This document shows positions 47,928-56,915 of a stretch of DNA of 64,000 bases, piece after piece. Source of the DNA: Acinetobacter sp. ANC 4173. GTDB taxonomy: Bacteria; Pseudomonadota; Gammaproteobacteria; Pseudomonadales; Moraxellaceae. Under the pieces are notes generated by a model that worked only from the letters and a program-made list of their open reading frames with translations, did no database searches and was not told where the DNA came from. Numbering within the stretch: position 1 is the first letter of the stretch; each line of letters opens with the position of its first letter. The stretch is from contig NZ_SJOF01000007.1 of assembly GCF_004331255.1 (NCBI RefSeq), forward strand, positions 124,001 to 188,000, written 5' to 3'. A program made the translations under genes and the position numbers.

Positions 47928-48087
47928 CTCGCCATAAATTGATTCATTAAAAAATAAGTTTTGAAACTTAAAATTTACTTAAATCTTTATGACACTTTTA
48001 TGACAACCACAACCCTCAATATATAATTAATTTTTAATATTCAAATATTTATATTATTTTATTTTTATTACATAAAACTTAAGATAC

Positions 48088-48118
48088 AAAACAATATATT
48101 GTAAACTATGACCCATAA
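48088..48118 (+). repeat. 31-bp direct repeat, copy 1
   Basis: AAAACAATATATTG, 7 variable bases, TGACCCATAA. Same parts and spacing recur 276 bases downstream. Confidence 0.75.
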
Positions 48119-48363
48119 TCTAACTGAAAATTATTACCTTTTACACTATTTATTATACACAGCGATTGCTGATGAAATATTTTATAAATCCTCATCTGAG
48201 AAACTAAAATAAATACATGCCAAATACTTAAAATAATTATATTTTATTAAAATATATAAAGTATAAAATTAGCATCTCCTTTTTTTTAATTAACTCAAAT
48301 GAAATTAATTATAGATTTCATCTAGTTTTAGTCTTGAACAAAACATCGAAAAATTTCTTTGAT

Positions 48364-48394
48364 AAAACAATATATTGGATAATTTGACCCATAA
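48364..48394 (+). repeat. 31-bp direct repeat, copy 2
   Basis: Second AAAACAATATATTG-N7-TGACCCATAA. Its right half is also the left arm of an inverted repeat. Confidence 0.75.
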
Positions 48395-48418
48395 CTACCC
48401 ACTGAGTCATAGGTCAAA
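48383..48418. repeat. Inverted repeat overlapping repeat copy 2
   Basis: TTTGACCCATAACT, 8 bases, AGTCATAGGTCAAA: 14-base arms with two mismatches, 11 bases from the end of the decayed GMC gene. Either its old terminator or a dyad operator. Confidence 0.55.
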
Positions 48419-48429
48419 TATTGAATCTA

Positions 48430-49118
48430 TTAGGCTTGAGTTAATGCAATTGCCAAGTCACCTGTACCGTCTAACTCCGATACTTGTCCTGCTAAAGGCT
48501 GACTAAACTGAATACGCTTGATTTGAGATGCTTTTTCTTCAGAAAAAACTGGAATTTGGCTCATAGCAAATTATGACAGTGCGGTGATGGTTAAAGATGG
48601 ATTTACCCCTCAATTACCCGGCACAATCGAACCATCAATCACGCGTAGGTTTTTATAACCGAAGACTTGCCCTGTAAAATCCACCACACCATTCGAGTTG
48701 TCACGGCCCATTGCCACACCACTCATAACATGCGCTGCGCCAAACCGTAAAATGGTTTGAGCGTTTCTTTCCAGTCTTTGCGAATTTTAGTCCATGCCTC
48801 TGACTCAAAAACCGCATCGGGTGGAATCAAATGTACATTGGCATAAATTTATGAGCCGCCACCCACATCTACACCATGTAAGATGGTGGTCTTACTGGTA
48901 AAGGTAAATTGCATGGTGCCTTTGAATCCTAACTCAGGCATCCATAAATAATTTTTGGTATCTAAATTGGTGGTTGGAAAGTCATAGTTTTCGCGGCGTA
49001 AGCCTTTTTCTAAAATTAGAATTTTATTACCTTTTTCACTCAAGCGCAGAGCACTGACTGAACCACCAAAACCAGATCCGATGATAATCTGATCAAAGTC
49101 AAAATGTTGATCACTCAT
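48430..49118 (-). pseudogene. Decayed GMC-family alcohol oxidoreductase
   Basis: The N terminus is intact (89 codons with FAD loop 'IIGSGFGGSVSALRLSEKG') up to a stop at 48849 where 'VGGGS' should continue. The frame then resumes as 'IYANVHLIPPDAVF' to about 48740. There a deletion of several hundred codons joins it, in another frame, to the C-terminal part ('HVMSGVAMGRDNSNGVV', 'VIDGSIVPGN'). Further stops are at 48610 and 48571. Family proteins exceed 500 residues, so more than half is lost. It would have been the alcohol-oxidising partner of the aldehyde dehydrogenase upstream. Confidence 0.85.
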
Positions 49119-49229
49119 TCTATTAACTTCTTTAATCGCTTTTTTTTATTTTTTAAACATGCGTCAGCCCTGAACTTCAAAAAATTTTCTGAAGCTCAAC
49201 GGCCTTATTTAAGGGTTTAAACAGTAAAA

Positions 49230-50675
49230 CTAAGATTTCATGCGAATTAAGAAATTCAGCACCCAAGTGGCAAACTTGCCATACGGCGGAGCCAGAAATT
49301 TCAAACTCGAAAACCCTGCCTGATAAAATACGGGACGCATTTTAGAGAATGTGAGAAAGCCTTCATAACCATGATAATGCCCCATCCCACTTGCACCCAC
49401 ACCACCAAATGGTAAGTCGTGTTGTCCAACATGGAATAATGCATCATTCACAGATACTCCACCCGACATGACTCGACTGATATAGAACTCAACAAGGCGT
49501 TTATTGTGACTAAATGGATAAAATGCCAATGGTCGATCGCGCTGTAGGATGTAATCCACCACTTGTTCAGGACTTTGATAGGTTTTCACCATCAGAATGG
49601 GACCAAAGGTTTCGCGCATATCAATTTCCATCTCATCAGTGCTGTTGAGCACCAAAGTCAGCGGAATTTTTCGTGTTGCAGCATCGGCTTCTTGTTGGTT
49701 TAAATTAATTAAAGTGGCCCCTTTGGCTTCCGCATCAGCAAGACTGTGAGTTAAGCGTTGATAGGCACGATGATCGATCACCGAAGTATAATCTTTACTA
49801 TGAATATCAGGCACATGCTCTTGTACCCAAGCCTTTGCAGTTTCAATAAATTCCTGAAGCTTCGATTCATGCACAAATAAATAATCGACATTGGTACAGA
49901 TTTGTCCCGCATTAAACTGCTTCACGAACATAATCCGCTCAACTGCTTTGTCAATTGGGTATTCTGGATCGATGACCGCGGGTGATTTTCCCCCGAGTTC
50001 CAAAGTCACAGGAGTTAAGTTTTCAGCCGCGGCCGCCATCACTTTACGACCTGTAGCGCCTGAACCCGTAAACATCAGATGATCAAATGGCAGTTTAGAA
50101 AAGGCGACACCAACCTCGCCTGTTTCATCAAAAATTTGTAATTTTTCTTTGGCAAAATATTTAGGACTAATCTGAATGAGCAACTCTGCCAAATGGCGTG
50201 AATTTTCCGACATTTTCACCATAGCGGTATTCCCCGCAGCGAACACGGCGGACAATTGCGAGAACATCAAATTAATGGGAAAATTCCACGGCACAATAAC
50301 GCCAATCACACCCAGTGGTTGAGGAATTAGGCGGTTCTTGGCACCAAAATACATGCTGTGATTGACTCTGCGCTTTTGCACCTTCGTCCATTGGTTCAAA
50401 TGTTTAATACTGCTATTGATATCGTCAGTTGCTGTAATAATTTCTGCCAGTAAAGTTTCATGACGCGAACGATTGCCATAATCACGATTTAAAGCTTCAA
50501 TAATCGCTTCCCGATGATTATTGATCATGGCCTTTAAATTCAATAAATGCTGTTTGCGTTGTGCATTGCTTTCAATGCTTTGCTGATGAAAGCTCGTACG
50601 CTGTAATTGGAAACAGTCTTGTAATGTCTGTTCGATAACTGTTTGCTCTAAATGCGACTGAACTGTAAGTTGCAT
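49230..50675 (-). CDS. Coniferyl-aldehyde-dehydrogenase-type aldehyde dehydrogenase
   Basis: NAD(P)-dependent aldehyde dehydrogenase oxidising an aldehyde to its acid. 481 residues; general base E226 in 'LELGGKSP', nucleophile C260 in 'GQICTN', and 'VPWNFPIN' near residue 110. The hydrophobic C terminus ('WVLNFLIRM') is typical of the CalB/long-chain aldehyde group that associates with membranes. Followed by the decayed GMC oxidoreductase and divergent from an AraC regulator, so one of three partners is lost. Confidence 0.87.
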   Translation of the reverse strand: MQLTVQSHLEQTVIEQTLQDCFQLQRTSFHQQSIESNAQRKQHLLNLKAMINNHREAIIEALNRDYGNRSRHETLLAEIITATDDINSSIKHLNQWTKVQKRRVNHSMYFGAKNRLIPQPLGVIGVIVPWNFPINLMFSQLSAVFAAGNTAMVKMSENSRHLAELLIQISPKYFAKEKLQIFDETGEVGVAFSKLPFDHLMFTGSGATGRKVMAAAAENLTPVTLELGGKSPAVIDPEYPIDKAVERIMFVKQFNAGQICTNVDYLFVHESKLQEFIETAKAWVQEHVPDIHSKDYTSVIDHRAYQRLTHSLADAEAKGATLINLNQQEADAATRKIPLTLVLNSTDEMEIDMRETFGPILMVKTYQSPEQVVDYILQRDRPLAFYPFSHNKRLVEFYISRVMSGGVSVNDALFHVGQHDLPFGGVGASGMGHYHGYEGFLTFSKMRPVFYQAGFSSLKFLAPPYGKFATWVLNFLIRMKS

Positions 50676-50803
50676 AATCTTTCCTTTTAACGGCTAACGA
50701 TTATTGACTCGTTCTTGATGCCTAGATGGAGAAAATCTCTTACTCTACTTTAACAAAACACTTGAATTGAGCTTGATCTTTTAGGACATTTAGGAACATT
50801 GTT

Positions 50804-51826
50804 ATGGCAAGTTATATCCGTGCAGCCAGTCTTGGCGGGTTCGAAGAACTTGTTCGTAGTTATGCTGTAAATCCTATAGAAATATTAAAACAAGTCGGTA
50901 TTTTGCCATCTTTACTGCGCGATCCCGATTCTTTCATTCATTATGATCATTATTTAAGTTTATTAGAAAATGCGGCGTTGCGCTGCCAAGAAGAATGCTT
51001 TGGTTTAAAACTTGGCGCACTACAAAATATTAGCACGATTGGTTTAATTGGCGTATATATGTCCCGACAGGCGACTATTTTAGATGCGTTGAATGTGGCA
51101 CAAAAATATGTTTATTTACATGCCGAAGGCATCGTGTTTCAGGTTTCAGAAGTGAATGCACAACAGTCTAAACTGACCTTTGTTCGTTTAAACGAATACA
51201 ATACTGATGTGCCACAAAAGTCCCAACTGGCTATCTGTCTCGTGACTAACATTTTAAAAGATTTGATTGGACCGACTTGGCATGCCGAAAAAATCCATTT
51301 GAAACAACCGACACCCAAACAACCTAAAGTGTTTACCGACCATTTCGCTTGCCGAGTTGAGTTCGAAACAGAAGAAGATGCGCTTTATTTTCCTGCCAGT
51401 TTTTTAACCCATAAACCCTATGCATTTATTAATGATGATTTGGTTGATCGACTCATCTTGCAACAACTGGAAACGCAGAGCAGCACCAAAGCTACGCTTG
51501 ATACTGCATTGATTGAAAGCTCTATCCGCATGTTAATGGCAACAGGTGATTGTAGTATTGAAAATATTGCTTTATGTATGGGCTTGCATCCGAAAAAATT
51601 ACAACGCATTTTGAAAGCGCAAGGAACAAGCTATCGAAACCTACTGGAACATGTACGGAAAAACGAAGCCCTTCGCATGATTGATGCAGACAATGTGAGC
51701 CTGACTGACCTTGCCCTGCAACTCGGCTATGCAGAGCTTTCCATTTTTAGCCGTAACTTTAAACATTGGTTTGGCATCAGCCCTTCCGAATGGCGTGATA
51801 AACATCAGCATGCCCTTTTGCCTTAA
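50804..51826 (+). CDS. AraC-family regulator with Arabinose_bd-type N-terminal domain
   Basis: 340 residues: N-terminal ligand domain ('GGFEELVRSYAVNPIEIL' start) and C-terminal double helix-turn-helix ending 'YAELSIFSRNFKHWFGISP' and 'SEWR'. AGGAAC lies 8 bases before the ATG. Divergent from the aldehyde dehydrogenase, its presumed target. Same subfamily as the regulator at 7738 but clearly divergent in sequence. Confidence 0.86.
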   Translation: MASYIRAASLGGFEELVRSYAVNPIEILKQVGILPSLLRDPDSFIHYDHYLSLLENAALRCQEECFGLKLGALQNISTIGLIGVYMSRQATILDALNVAQKYVYLHAEGIVFQVSEVNAQQSKLTFVRLNEYNTDVPQKSQLAICLVTNILKDLIGPTWHAEKIHLKQPTPKQPKVFTDHFACRVEFETEEDALYFPASFLTHKPYAFINDDLVDRLILQQLETQSSTKATLDTALIESSIRMLMATGDCSIENIALCMGLHPKKLQRILKAQGTSYRNLLEHVRKNEALRMIDADNVSLTDLALQLGYAELSIFSRNFKHWFGISPSEWRDKHQHALLP

Positions 51827-52022
51827 ATACAAATCAGCATTTTTGATCTGAAGCCCGTTTTCATTTCTTGAGCCTTTGCCATTTTAGTTGGCATTGGCGC
51901 ACCAATCGGGTATTGGATATTTTATCGATAATAAGCTGCGAAGCATGTCTAATCTACGCGCCTAATTCAGTTGCCACATGCAATGCATAAAGATGAAAAT
52001 CCATAGCATTTCTTTCACTTGA

Positions 52023-52051
52023 TAACACAGGATGTACTTTATCCTGTGTTA
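52023..52051. terminator. Perfect 11-bp hairpin between convergent AraC and TauE/SafE genes
   Basis: TAACACAGGAT, 7-base loop, ATCCTGTGTTA. No T-run on either strand, so it may work as a bidirectional roadblock rather than a classic terminator. The rest of 51827-52096 shows no gene. Confidence 0.55.
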
Positions 52052-52096
52052 CTGCTCATTCTAGTCATCCATGACACCTTTGGAATTGGCATTTGT

Positions 52097-52876
52097 TCAA
52101 ATTAACGCCTTTAACAGCATAGAAACCGCGACCACAATTACCGTGATTGCGAAAATCTTTTGAATAACGCTGGAAGGCACTAGGTTCGTTGCTTTACGCC
52201 CCAATAACATACCGACGATACAAGCAATCACAAAGGTTGCTGAAATACTGATGGGATACTGAAAGCCATCCAAAACATGAATCGAAATACTCACTCCACC
52301 AATTAAAAAGATAATCATCAGTGAAGTTGCCACAATACTATTCATGTCTAAATCTGTGGCTTTACGCAATGCAGGCACAATCACGAAGCCACCGCCTACA
52401 CCTAGTAGTCCAGTCAATAATCCTGCCACCACACCAATAAAACCCAATACCGAAGCCGTTCTGACATTCCAGATTAATCGCCCTGTTGATTTGTTCACTT
52501 TACAAGGCGGATTCTCCATATCATTGACTTTATTGAAAAAGACTCGATAAGCCACCACCAACATCACTAAGCTAAAAGCAATGCTAAGCCATACTGGAGA
52601 AATGATATTAGAAAGCTGTACCCCATAGCGTGCCGAAGGAATACTAATCAGCGCAATCCAAATCGCAGCACGATAACGCACGATTTTTTTGAAGAAACCC
52701 TGAATCGTACCCACAAAAGCCGACAAGGTCACTGCCAACAAGCCTACAGGGGCTGCCTGAGCCACACTCCATCCCTGACTCGCCATCAGTGCAGGAACTG
52801 CGAGTATTCCTCCGCCAGCACCCGTCATACCCAGCAAACATCCTATTGCCAAGCCTTCTAAAACTAACAACCACAT
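52097..52876 (-). CDS. TauE/SafE (TSUP) family sulfite/sulfur-anion exporter
   Basis: Inner-membrane protein of 259 residues with about eight helices in two homologous halves, each carrying the family glycine motif ('GMTGAGGGILAVPAL' near 20 and 'GLLGVGGGFVIVPAL' near 155). AGAGG precedes the ATG. It lies 108 bases after the SQR fusion gene and past a minus-strand hairpin. Probably exports sulfite or thiosulfate made by the sulfide oxidation enzymes. Confidence 0.87.
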   Translation of the reverse strand: MWLLVLEGLAIGCLLGMTGAGGGILAVPALMASQGWSVAQAAPVGLLAVTLSAFVGTIQGFFKKIVRYRAAIWIALISIPSARYGVQLSNIISPVWLSIAFSLVMLVVAYRVFFNKVNDMENPPCKVNKSTGRLIWNVRTASVLGFIGVVAGLLTGLLGVGGGFVIVPALRKATDLDMNSIVATSLMIIFLIGGVSISIHVLDGFQYPISISATFVIACIVGMLLGRKATNLVPSSVIQKIFAITVIVVAVSMLLKALI

Positions 52877-52916
52877 GGTTCTAGACCTCTTTACCTCAAG
52901 GTTGACTCTTTTTTAA

Positions 52917-52960
52917 ATAAAAGAGTCCCTAACCCATCTGTGAAATGACAGATAGGGACT
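52917..52960 (-). terminator. Hairpin between SQR fusion gene and exporter gene
   Basis: AGTCCCTA...TAGGGACT outer stem with an inner ATCTGT/ACAGAT stem; on the minus strand it is followed by CTTTTATTT. It may reduce read-through into the exporter gene. Confidence 0.6.
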
Positions 52961-52984
52961 TGTTTTTTAAGGAGTTAAAAATTA

Positions 52985-54640
52985 TTAGCGTTTAGGTTTA
53001 ACCATCCATTCATGCCCTTTGAGCATGCCATCCCAATACATGGGCGGAAGGATTTGCTCTTTTAACAGCCATGCCAGTCGTGTCGGTTGTTCACCATTAA
53101 GCAGCCATTTTGGAAAGCTTGGAAGCAACTTGCCACCATAACCAAACTCGGCCAGTACAATTTTTCCACGCTCTACAGTAAGTGGGCATGAACCATAACC
53201 ATCGTATTGGGCAAAGTTAGAACCTCCTTGTAAATACTCCAGTACATTCACAGCCACAATCGGTGCCTGCTTACGTGCTGCAGCGGCTGTTTTGGCATTT
53301 GGTGCATTCATGACATCACCCAAAGCAAAAATATGCGGATATTGAGTATGCTGTAAGGTATGTTGATCGACACTGACCCAACCTGCCTGATCGATCAAAT
53401 TACTTGCCCGAATAAAATCAGGAGCTTGCTGTGGTGGCACCACATGCATCATGTCAAAATCGGTTTCTATAATAGGGCTATTTTCAACATTCAGTTGCTT
53501 AAACCAAGCGCGTTTTTGTCGACCATCTACCTTGATGAGTTGATGGTTTAAATGCAAATTCGCTGCATAATGTTTGACATATTCCATCAAGGCAGGCACA
53601 TAAGCAGGCACACCAAATAACGCTGCACCTGTATTGTAAAAATCAATCTGGATATCTTGAAGTACGCCCTGCTTTTGCCAATGATCCGCAGATAAATACA
53701 TGGCTTTCTGCGGTGCACCCGCACATTTAATTGGCATAGGTGGTTGAGTAAAAATCGCCTTACCGCGTTTCATTTCTCGGACTAGCTGCCATGTATAAGG
53801 TGCTAAGTCATAGCGATAGTTGGAGGTCACACCATTCTTACCCAGCGTTTCGACCAAACCCTCAATGCCATGCCAATTTAGTTTTAACCCGGGGCAAACC
53901 ACCAAAGCGTCATAATTCAATGGCTTACATCCTTCCAGTAACACTTGCTTATTGTCTGGATCAAAAGCGGCAACTGCGGCTTTAATCCATTGCACTTGTT
54001 TCGGAATTAAGCTTGCCATGGTCCGCACAGTTTTCTCAGGCTTAAAAATACCGCCGCCCACCATGGTCCAACCCGGTTGGTAGTAATGAACTTCCGCGGG
54101 ATCAATAATCGCAATATCCAAATTCTGCTGACGTGAAAGTAAGCTCGATGCCACAGAAATACCCGCAGCACCGCCGCCTACAATCACCACACTCAACTTT
54201 GGAATATGCTCTTGTACATGCGTCGATTGCTTTAGAATACGAGGGATTACACCTTGCAAGTCATAGCCTAAAGTTTTTGCTGTCAGTAACATTTTCTCTA
54301 AGGTCTGATCTGCCACTTGTGACAATGCCCAAAGGGTAATAGAGCGTGTTCCCGATCGGCAATATGCCAATAATGGCTTTTGAGCTTGCAGATACAGGTG
54401 TCTAAATTCTTCGGCTTGCTCATCAGTCACTTTACCGCTCACCACAGGTAAATACTGAATTTGAATCCCATACGGTTGCAAAGCCTGTTCAATTTCAGCC
54501 ACATTCGGTTGATCAGGGCCTTCACCATCTGGACGATTACAAAAGATGGTTTTAATGCCACGTGCTGCGATCAATTCAATATCTTGTGCAGTGATTTGAT
54601 CGGCAACCCAAAATTCGGCATTGACTTGTTTTAATTGCAT
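52985..54640 (-). CDS. DUF442 phosphatase-like domain fused to sulfide:quinone oxidoreductase
   Basis: 551 residues. Residues 1-110 are a DUF442 (tyrosine-phosphatase-like) domain with the intact loop C94-R-S-G-T-R-S. From about 150 comes an FAD oxidoreductase (GGGAAG at 155-160) of the SQOR type, with the redox cysteines C306 in 'KCAGAPQKAMYLS' and C485 in 'DGYGSCPLTV'. It would oxidise sulfide to a persulfide and pass electrons to quinone. Twelve bases after the persulfide dioxygenase gene. Confidence 0.88.
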   Translation of the reverse strand: MQLKQVNAEFWVADQITAQDIELIAARGIKTIFCNRPDGEGPDQPNVAEIEQALQPYGIQIQYLPVVSGKVTDEQAEEFRHLYLQAQKPLLAYCRSGTRSITLWALSQVADQTLEKMLLTAKTLGYDLQGVIPRILKQSTHVQEHIPKLSVVIVGGGAAGISVASSLLSRQQNLDIAIIDPAEVHYYQPGWTMVGGGIFKPEKTVRTMASLIPKQVQWIKAAVAAFDPDNKQVLLEGCKPLNYDALVVCPGLKLNWHGIEGLVETLGKNGVTSNYRYDLAPYTWQLVREMKRGKAIFTQPPMPIKCAGAPQKAMYLSADHWQKQGVLQDIQIDFYNTGAALFGVPAYVPALMEYVKHYAANLHLNHQLIKVDGRQKRAWFKQLNVENSPIIETDFDMMHVVPPQQAPDFIRASNLIDQAGWVSVDQHTLQHTQYPHIFALGDVMNAPNAKTAAAARKQAPIVAVNVLEYLQGGSNFAQYDGYGSCPLTVERGKIVLAEFGYGGKLLPSFPKWLLNGEQPTRLAWLLKEQILPPMYWDGMLKGHEWMVKPKR

Positions 54641-54652
54641 CTTCGCTCTCCT

Positions 54653-55336
54653 TTACTGACCACACGCTTTATTGGCAGGTAATGCGATATCAATTTTCTT
54701 CGGATAAGGAAGATTTAAATTGTTCATAATTTCCACAAATTCAGCTTTATTTCGCGCTGCACCTAAACGCGAATTATGTAAACGCTCATGTCCGACTGTC
54801 GAAGCTAAACGCCCTTTATAATCATGACCTGGGTAAACAATGGTCTCGTCTGGCAAAGTAAAGATTTGAGTATGAATGCTGTCATACAAGATTTCAGCAT
54901 TGCCTTCCTGAAAGTCAGTTCGTCCACAACCATCAATCAGTAAAGCATCCCCTGTAAACACCATACCCTCTGCAACATAACTGGTACATGCATTGGTGTG
55001 CCCTGGGGTATAACGTGCTTCAATATTTATTTCACCTATCCGAATCACACTCTGATCAGTGATAAATATATCGCCACAACTCACGCCTGAATTGCGATGC
55101 AATACAGTTTTACAAGCAAACTTTTCACGTAATAAATTGGCAGCGGTAACATGATCGGCATGGACATGCGTATCCAAACTATAGACCAGTGTTAAGTTAT
55201 GCATGTCTAAATACTGGGTATAGACGTCTATTTCAGAAGCGACTGGGTCAATCAATACTGCTTCACGTGTCTGTTCTGAAGCCAAGAGATAAGTATAAGT
55301 TGAACTTTCTACTTCAAAAAATTGATGAAAGATCAT
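54653..55336 (-). CDS. Persulfide dioxygenase (ETHE1/Blh-like metallo-beta-lactamase fold)
   Basis: Iron enzyme expected to oxidise glutathione persulfide to sulfite. 227 residues with the metal motif H57-V-H59-A-D61-H62 in 'THVHADH', later 'GHTNACTSY' and 'GCGRTDFQEGN', the last being characteristic of the ETHE1 group. The ATG at 55336 has AGGTG 7 bases upstream; the longer frame would run through the sigma54 promoter, so it is rejected. First gene of the sulfide module. Confidence 0.88.
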   Translation of the reverse strand: MIFHQFFEVESSTYTYLLASEQTREAVLIDPVASEIDVYTQYLDMHNLTLVYSLDTHVHADHVTAANLLREKFACKTVLHRNSGVSCGDIFITDQSVIRIGEINIEARYTPGHTNACTSYVAEGMVFTGDALLIDGCGRTDFQEGNAEILYDSIHTQIFTLPDETIVYPGHDYKGRLASTVGHERLHNSRLGAARNKAEFVEIMNNLNLPYPKKIDIALPANKACGQ

Positions 55337-55376
55337 GTTGTAACACCTGAATAAATACGTTTCTTTATTCTTAAAT

Positions 55377-55392
55377 TGCAAACTCAGTGCCA
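55377..55392 (-). promoter_or_regulatory. Sigma54 (-24/-12) promoter of the sulfide oxidation module
   Basis: On the minus strand TGGCAC, 5 bases, TTGCA, with the invariant GG and GC separated by exactly 10 bases. It lies 41 bases before the start codon, and a sigma54 activator gene is divergent. Confidence 0.85.
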
Positions 55393-55421
55393 ACTTTTAG
55401 CTTTTTTAATTATATTCATTA

Positions 55422-55434
55422 AAAACAATATATT
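55422..55434 (+). repeat. AAAACAATATATT motif copy between sigma54 promoter and activator sites
   Basis: Same 13-mer as in the 48-kb repeats. It also matches the IHF core (WATCAA-N4-TTR) at all but one position and lies where a DNA-bending site would be expected. Confidence 0.4.
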
Positions 55435-55477
55435 AAAGTTTAATTTATAAATTTAATCGTCTCTATCAATTCACCCT

Positions 55478-55527
55478 TGTTTCATTTTATGTTTCAATAA
55501 GAAACAAATGAAACACATAGTGAAACA
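55478..55527. promoter_or_regulatory. GTTTC/GAAAC palindrome array, candidate activator binding sites
   Basis: TGTTTCATTT (55478-55487) pairs with AAATGAAACA (55506-55515), with inner GTTTC (55491-55495) and GAAAC (55501-55505); another TGAAACA lies at 55521-55527. About 90-130 bases upstream of the -24 element and touching the activator start codon. Confidence 0.65.
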
Positions 55528-55529
55528 CC

Positions 55530-56819
55530 ATGCCGACTCTTCGTTTTTCTTTAAAAACTCAGTTAGAATTATTTTTAGAACAATTACAAAGTCTTATTGA
55601 TGAAAGTTTGATCTTGATTCAAGAACAGCAGAGCCAAAACTTTATTTATGAATATGGCACATCCGAATTTAATAAAAAAACCATCACGACATTCAAACAT
55701 TTAATTCAAAATACACAACTACAAACTGGGCTGATTCATCTACCTGAAACCTCTGCACAATATTTATTGACCCGAAAAAAACTCGATGTGCTGGATCAAC
55801 AGTTTGTAGGCGAGATTTTTGTATTGCAGCCTGTTTCTTTAAATACGGTAAAACCAAAGCCTGTAACATCTTTATCTCTGCAAGAGACCTTTCATAGCCG
55901 CTCAAGTTCGATGCAACATATGTTCTCTATTATTGAGCGGGTTGCGATTACCGAATTTCCTGTACTGGTTCGGGGGGAATCAGGCAGTGGCAAAGAACTG
56001 GTGGCGCAAGCTATTCATCAATACAGTCAAAGAAAAAAGCATCCGTTTATTGCCATCAACTGTGCTGCGCTCAATGCCAGCCTATTAGAAAGTGAATTAT
56101 TTGGGCATGTTAAAGGGGCTTTTACTGGCGCAATCCGTGAACACAAAGGTGTCTTTGAACGTGCGGCAGGTGGGACCTTATTTCTAGATGAAATTGCCGA
56201 AATCCCATTGGAACTACAAGCCAAATTATTACGGGTACTCGAAACAGGAGAGTTTACCCCTTTAGGTGGTGAAAAATCGTTGAAGTCGAATGTCCGAATT
56301 ATTGCAGCGACTCATCGTGCACTACGTGAAGAAGTCAAGTCAGGTCATTTCCGCCAAGACTTGCTCTACCGTTTAAGGGTTATCCCGATTTTCGTACCGC
56401 CACTGCGTGAACGCAAAGAAGATATCCCTTTGATTGCAGAGTTTCTCCTGAATGAACATCGGACTTCAGCACAAGCCCCTCTTCTTTCAGATGATGCCCT
56501 GCAAACTTTAATGGCATATGACTGGCTGGGGAATGTCCGCGAACTCAAAAATACGCTGTTATATGCACTGGCAATGGCGAATGGTCGTTCCGCAATTACG
56601 ATTTCTGATTTACCTGATGAGATCATTCATGGAGCACAAGATTCTGAATCTACACCTGAAACATATGAGCAAGCTATACGAATCTACTCCACAAAACTGG
56701 ATGCCTATACCTTGCAGCAAACTCTCAAAAAATATCAATATGACTTGGGATTAACAGCACAGGCCCTAGGCATTAGCCGAACCAGTTTGTGGCGCTACCG
56801 CAAGAAATTTGGAATATAA
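55530..56819 (+). CDS. Sigma54-dependent transcription activator of the sulfide module
   Basis: 429 residues: an N-terminal sensor region of about 120 residues with no recognised domain, an AAA+ domain with Walker A GESGSGKE at 149-156 and GAFTGA at 196-201, and a Fis-type helix-turn-helix at the end ('[16 protein letters not shown]'). By position it resembles FisR, the activator of sqr and pdo in other bacteria, but its sensor part has no cysteine; the only one in the protein is C178 inside the ATPase domain. Confidence 0.87.
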   Translation: MPTLRFSLKTQLELFLEQLQSLIDESLILIQEQQSQNFIYEYGTSEFNKKTITTFKHLIQNTQLQTGLIHLPETSAQYLLTRKKLDVLDQQFVGEIFVLQPVSLNTVKPKPVTSLSLQETFHSRSSSMQHMFSIIERVAITEFPVLVRGESGSGKELVAQAIHQYSQRKKHPFIAINCAALNASLLESELFGHVKGAFTGAIREHKGVFERAAGGTLFLDEIAEIPLELQAKLLRVLETGEFTPLGGEKSLKSNVRIIAATHRALREEVKSGHFRQDLLYRLRVIPIFVPPLRERKEDIPLIAEFLLNEHRTSAQAPLLSDDALQTLMAYDWLGNVRELKNTLLYALAMANGRSAITISDLPDEIIHGAQDSESTPETYEQAIRIYSTKLDAYTLQQTLKKYQYDLGLTAQALGISRTSLWRYRKKFGI

Positions 56820-56915
56820 CCCTCAGTTCATGCGGGCTTTGGTCGTTTGTAGAAAATAGAATCTGTTTTGCATTGAGTATGGATAGGATACTTTTGCCTT
56901 ACCAGCTCAATGCTT

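Larger units (their letters stand above)
47928..48429. other. AT-rich intergenic region with paired repeats
   Basis: About 500 bases, strikingly A/T-rich, between the haemolysin-family operon and the decayed GMC gene. It contains two copies of a 31-bp repeat (48088 and 48364) and an inverted repeat (48383-48418). No ORF or RNA gene seen. Promoter of the operon must lie here. Confidence 0.6.

Noticed and set aside
48849..49118. 89-residue FAD-binding protein as a functional small gene
   Set aside because: The downstream DNA continues the same GMC family sequence past the stop, so this is the front of a broken gene.
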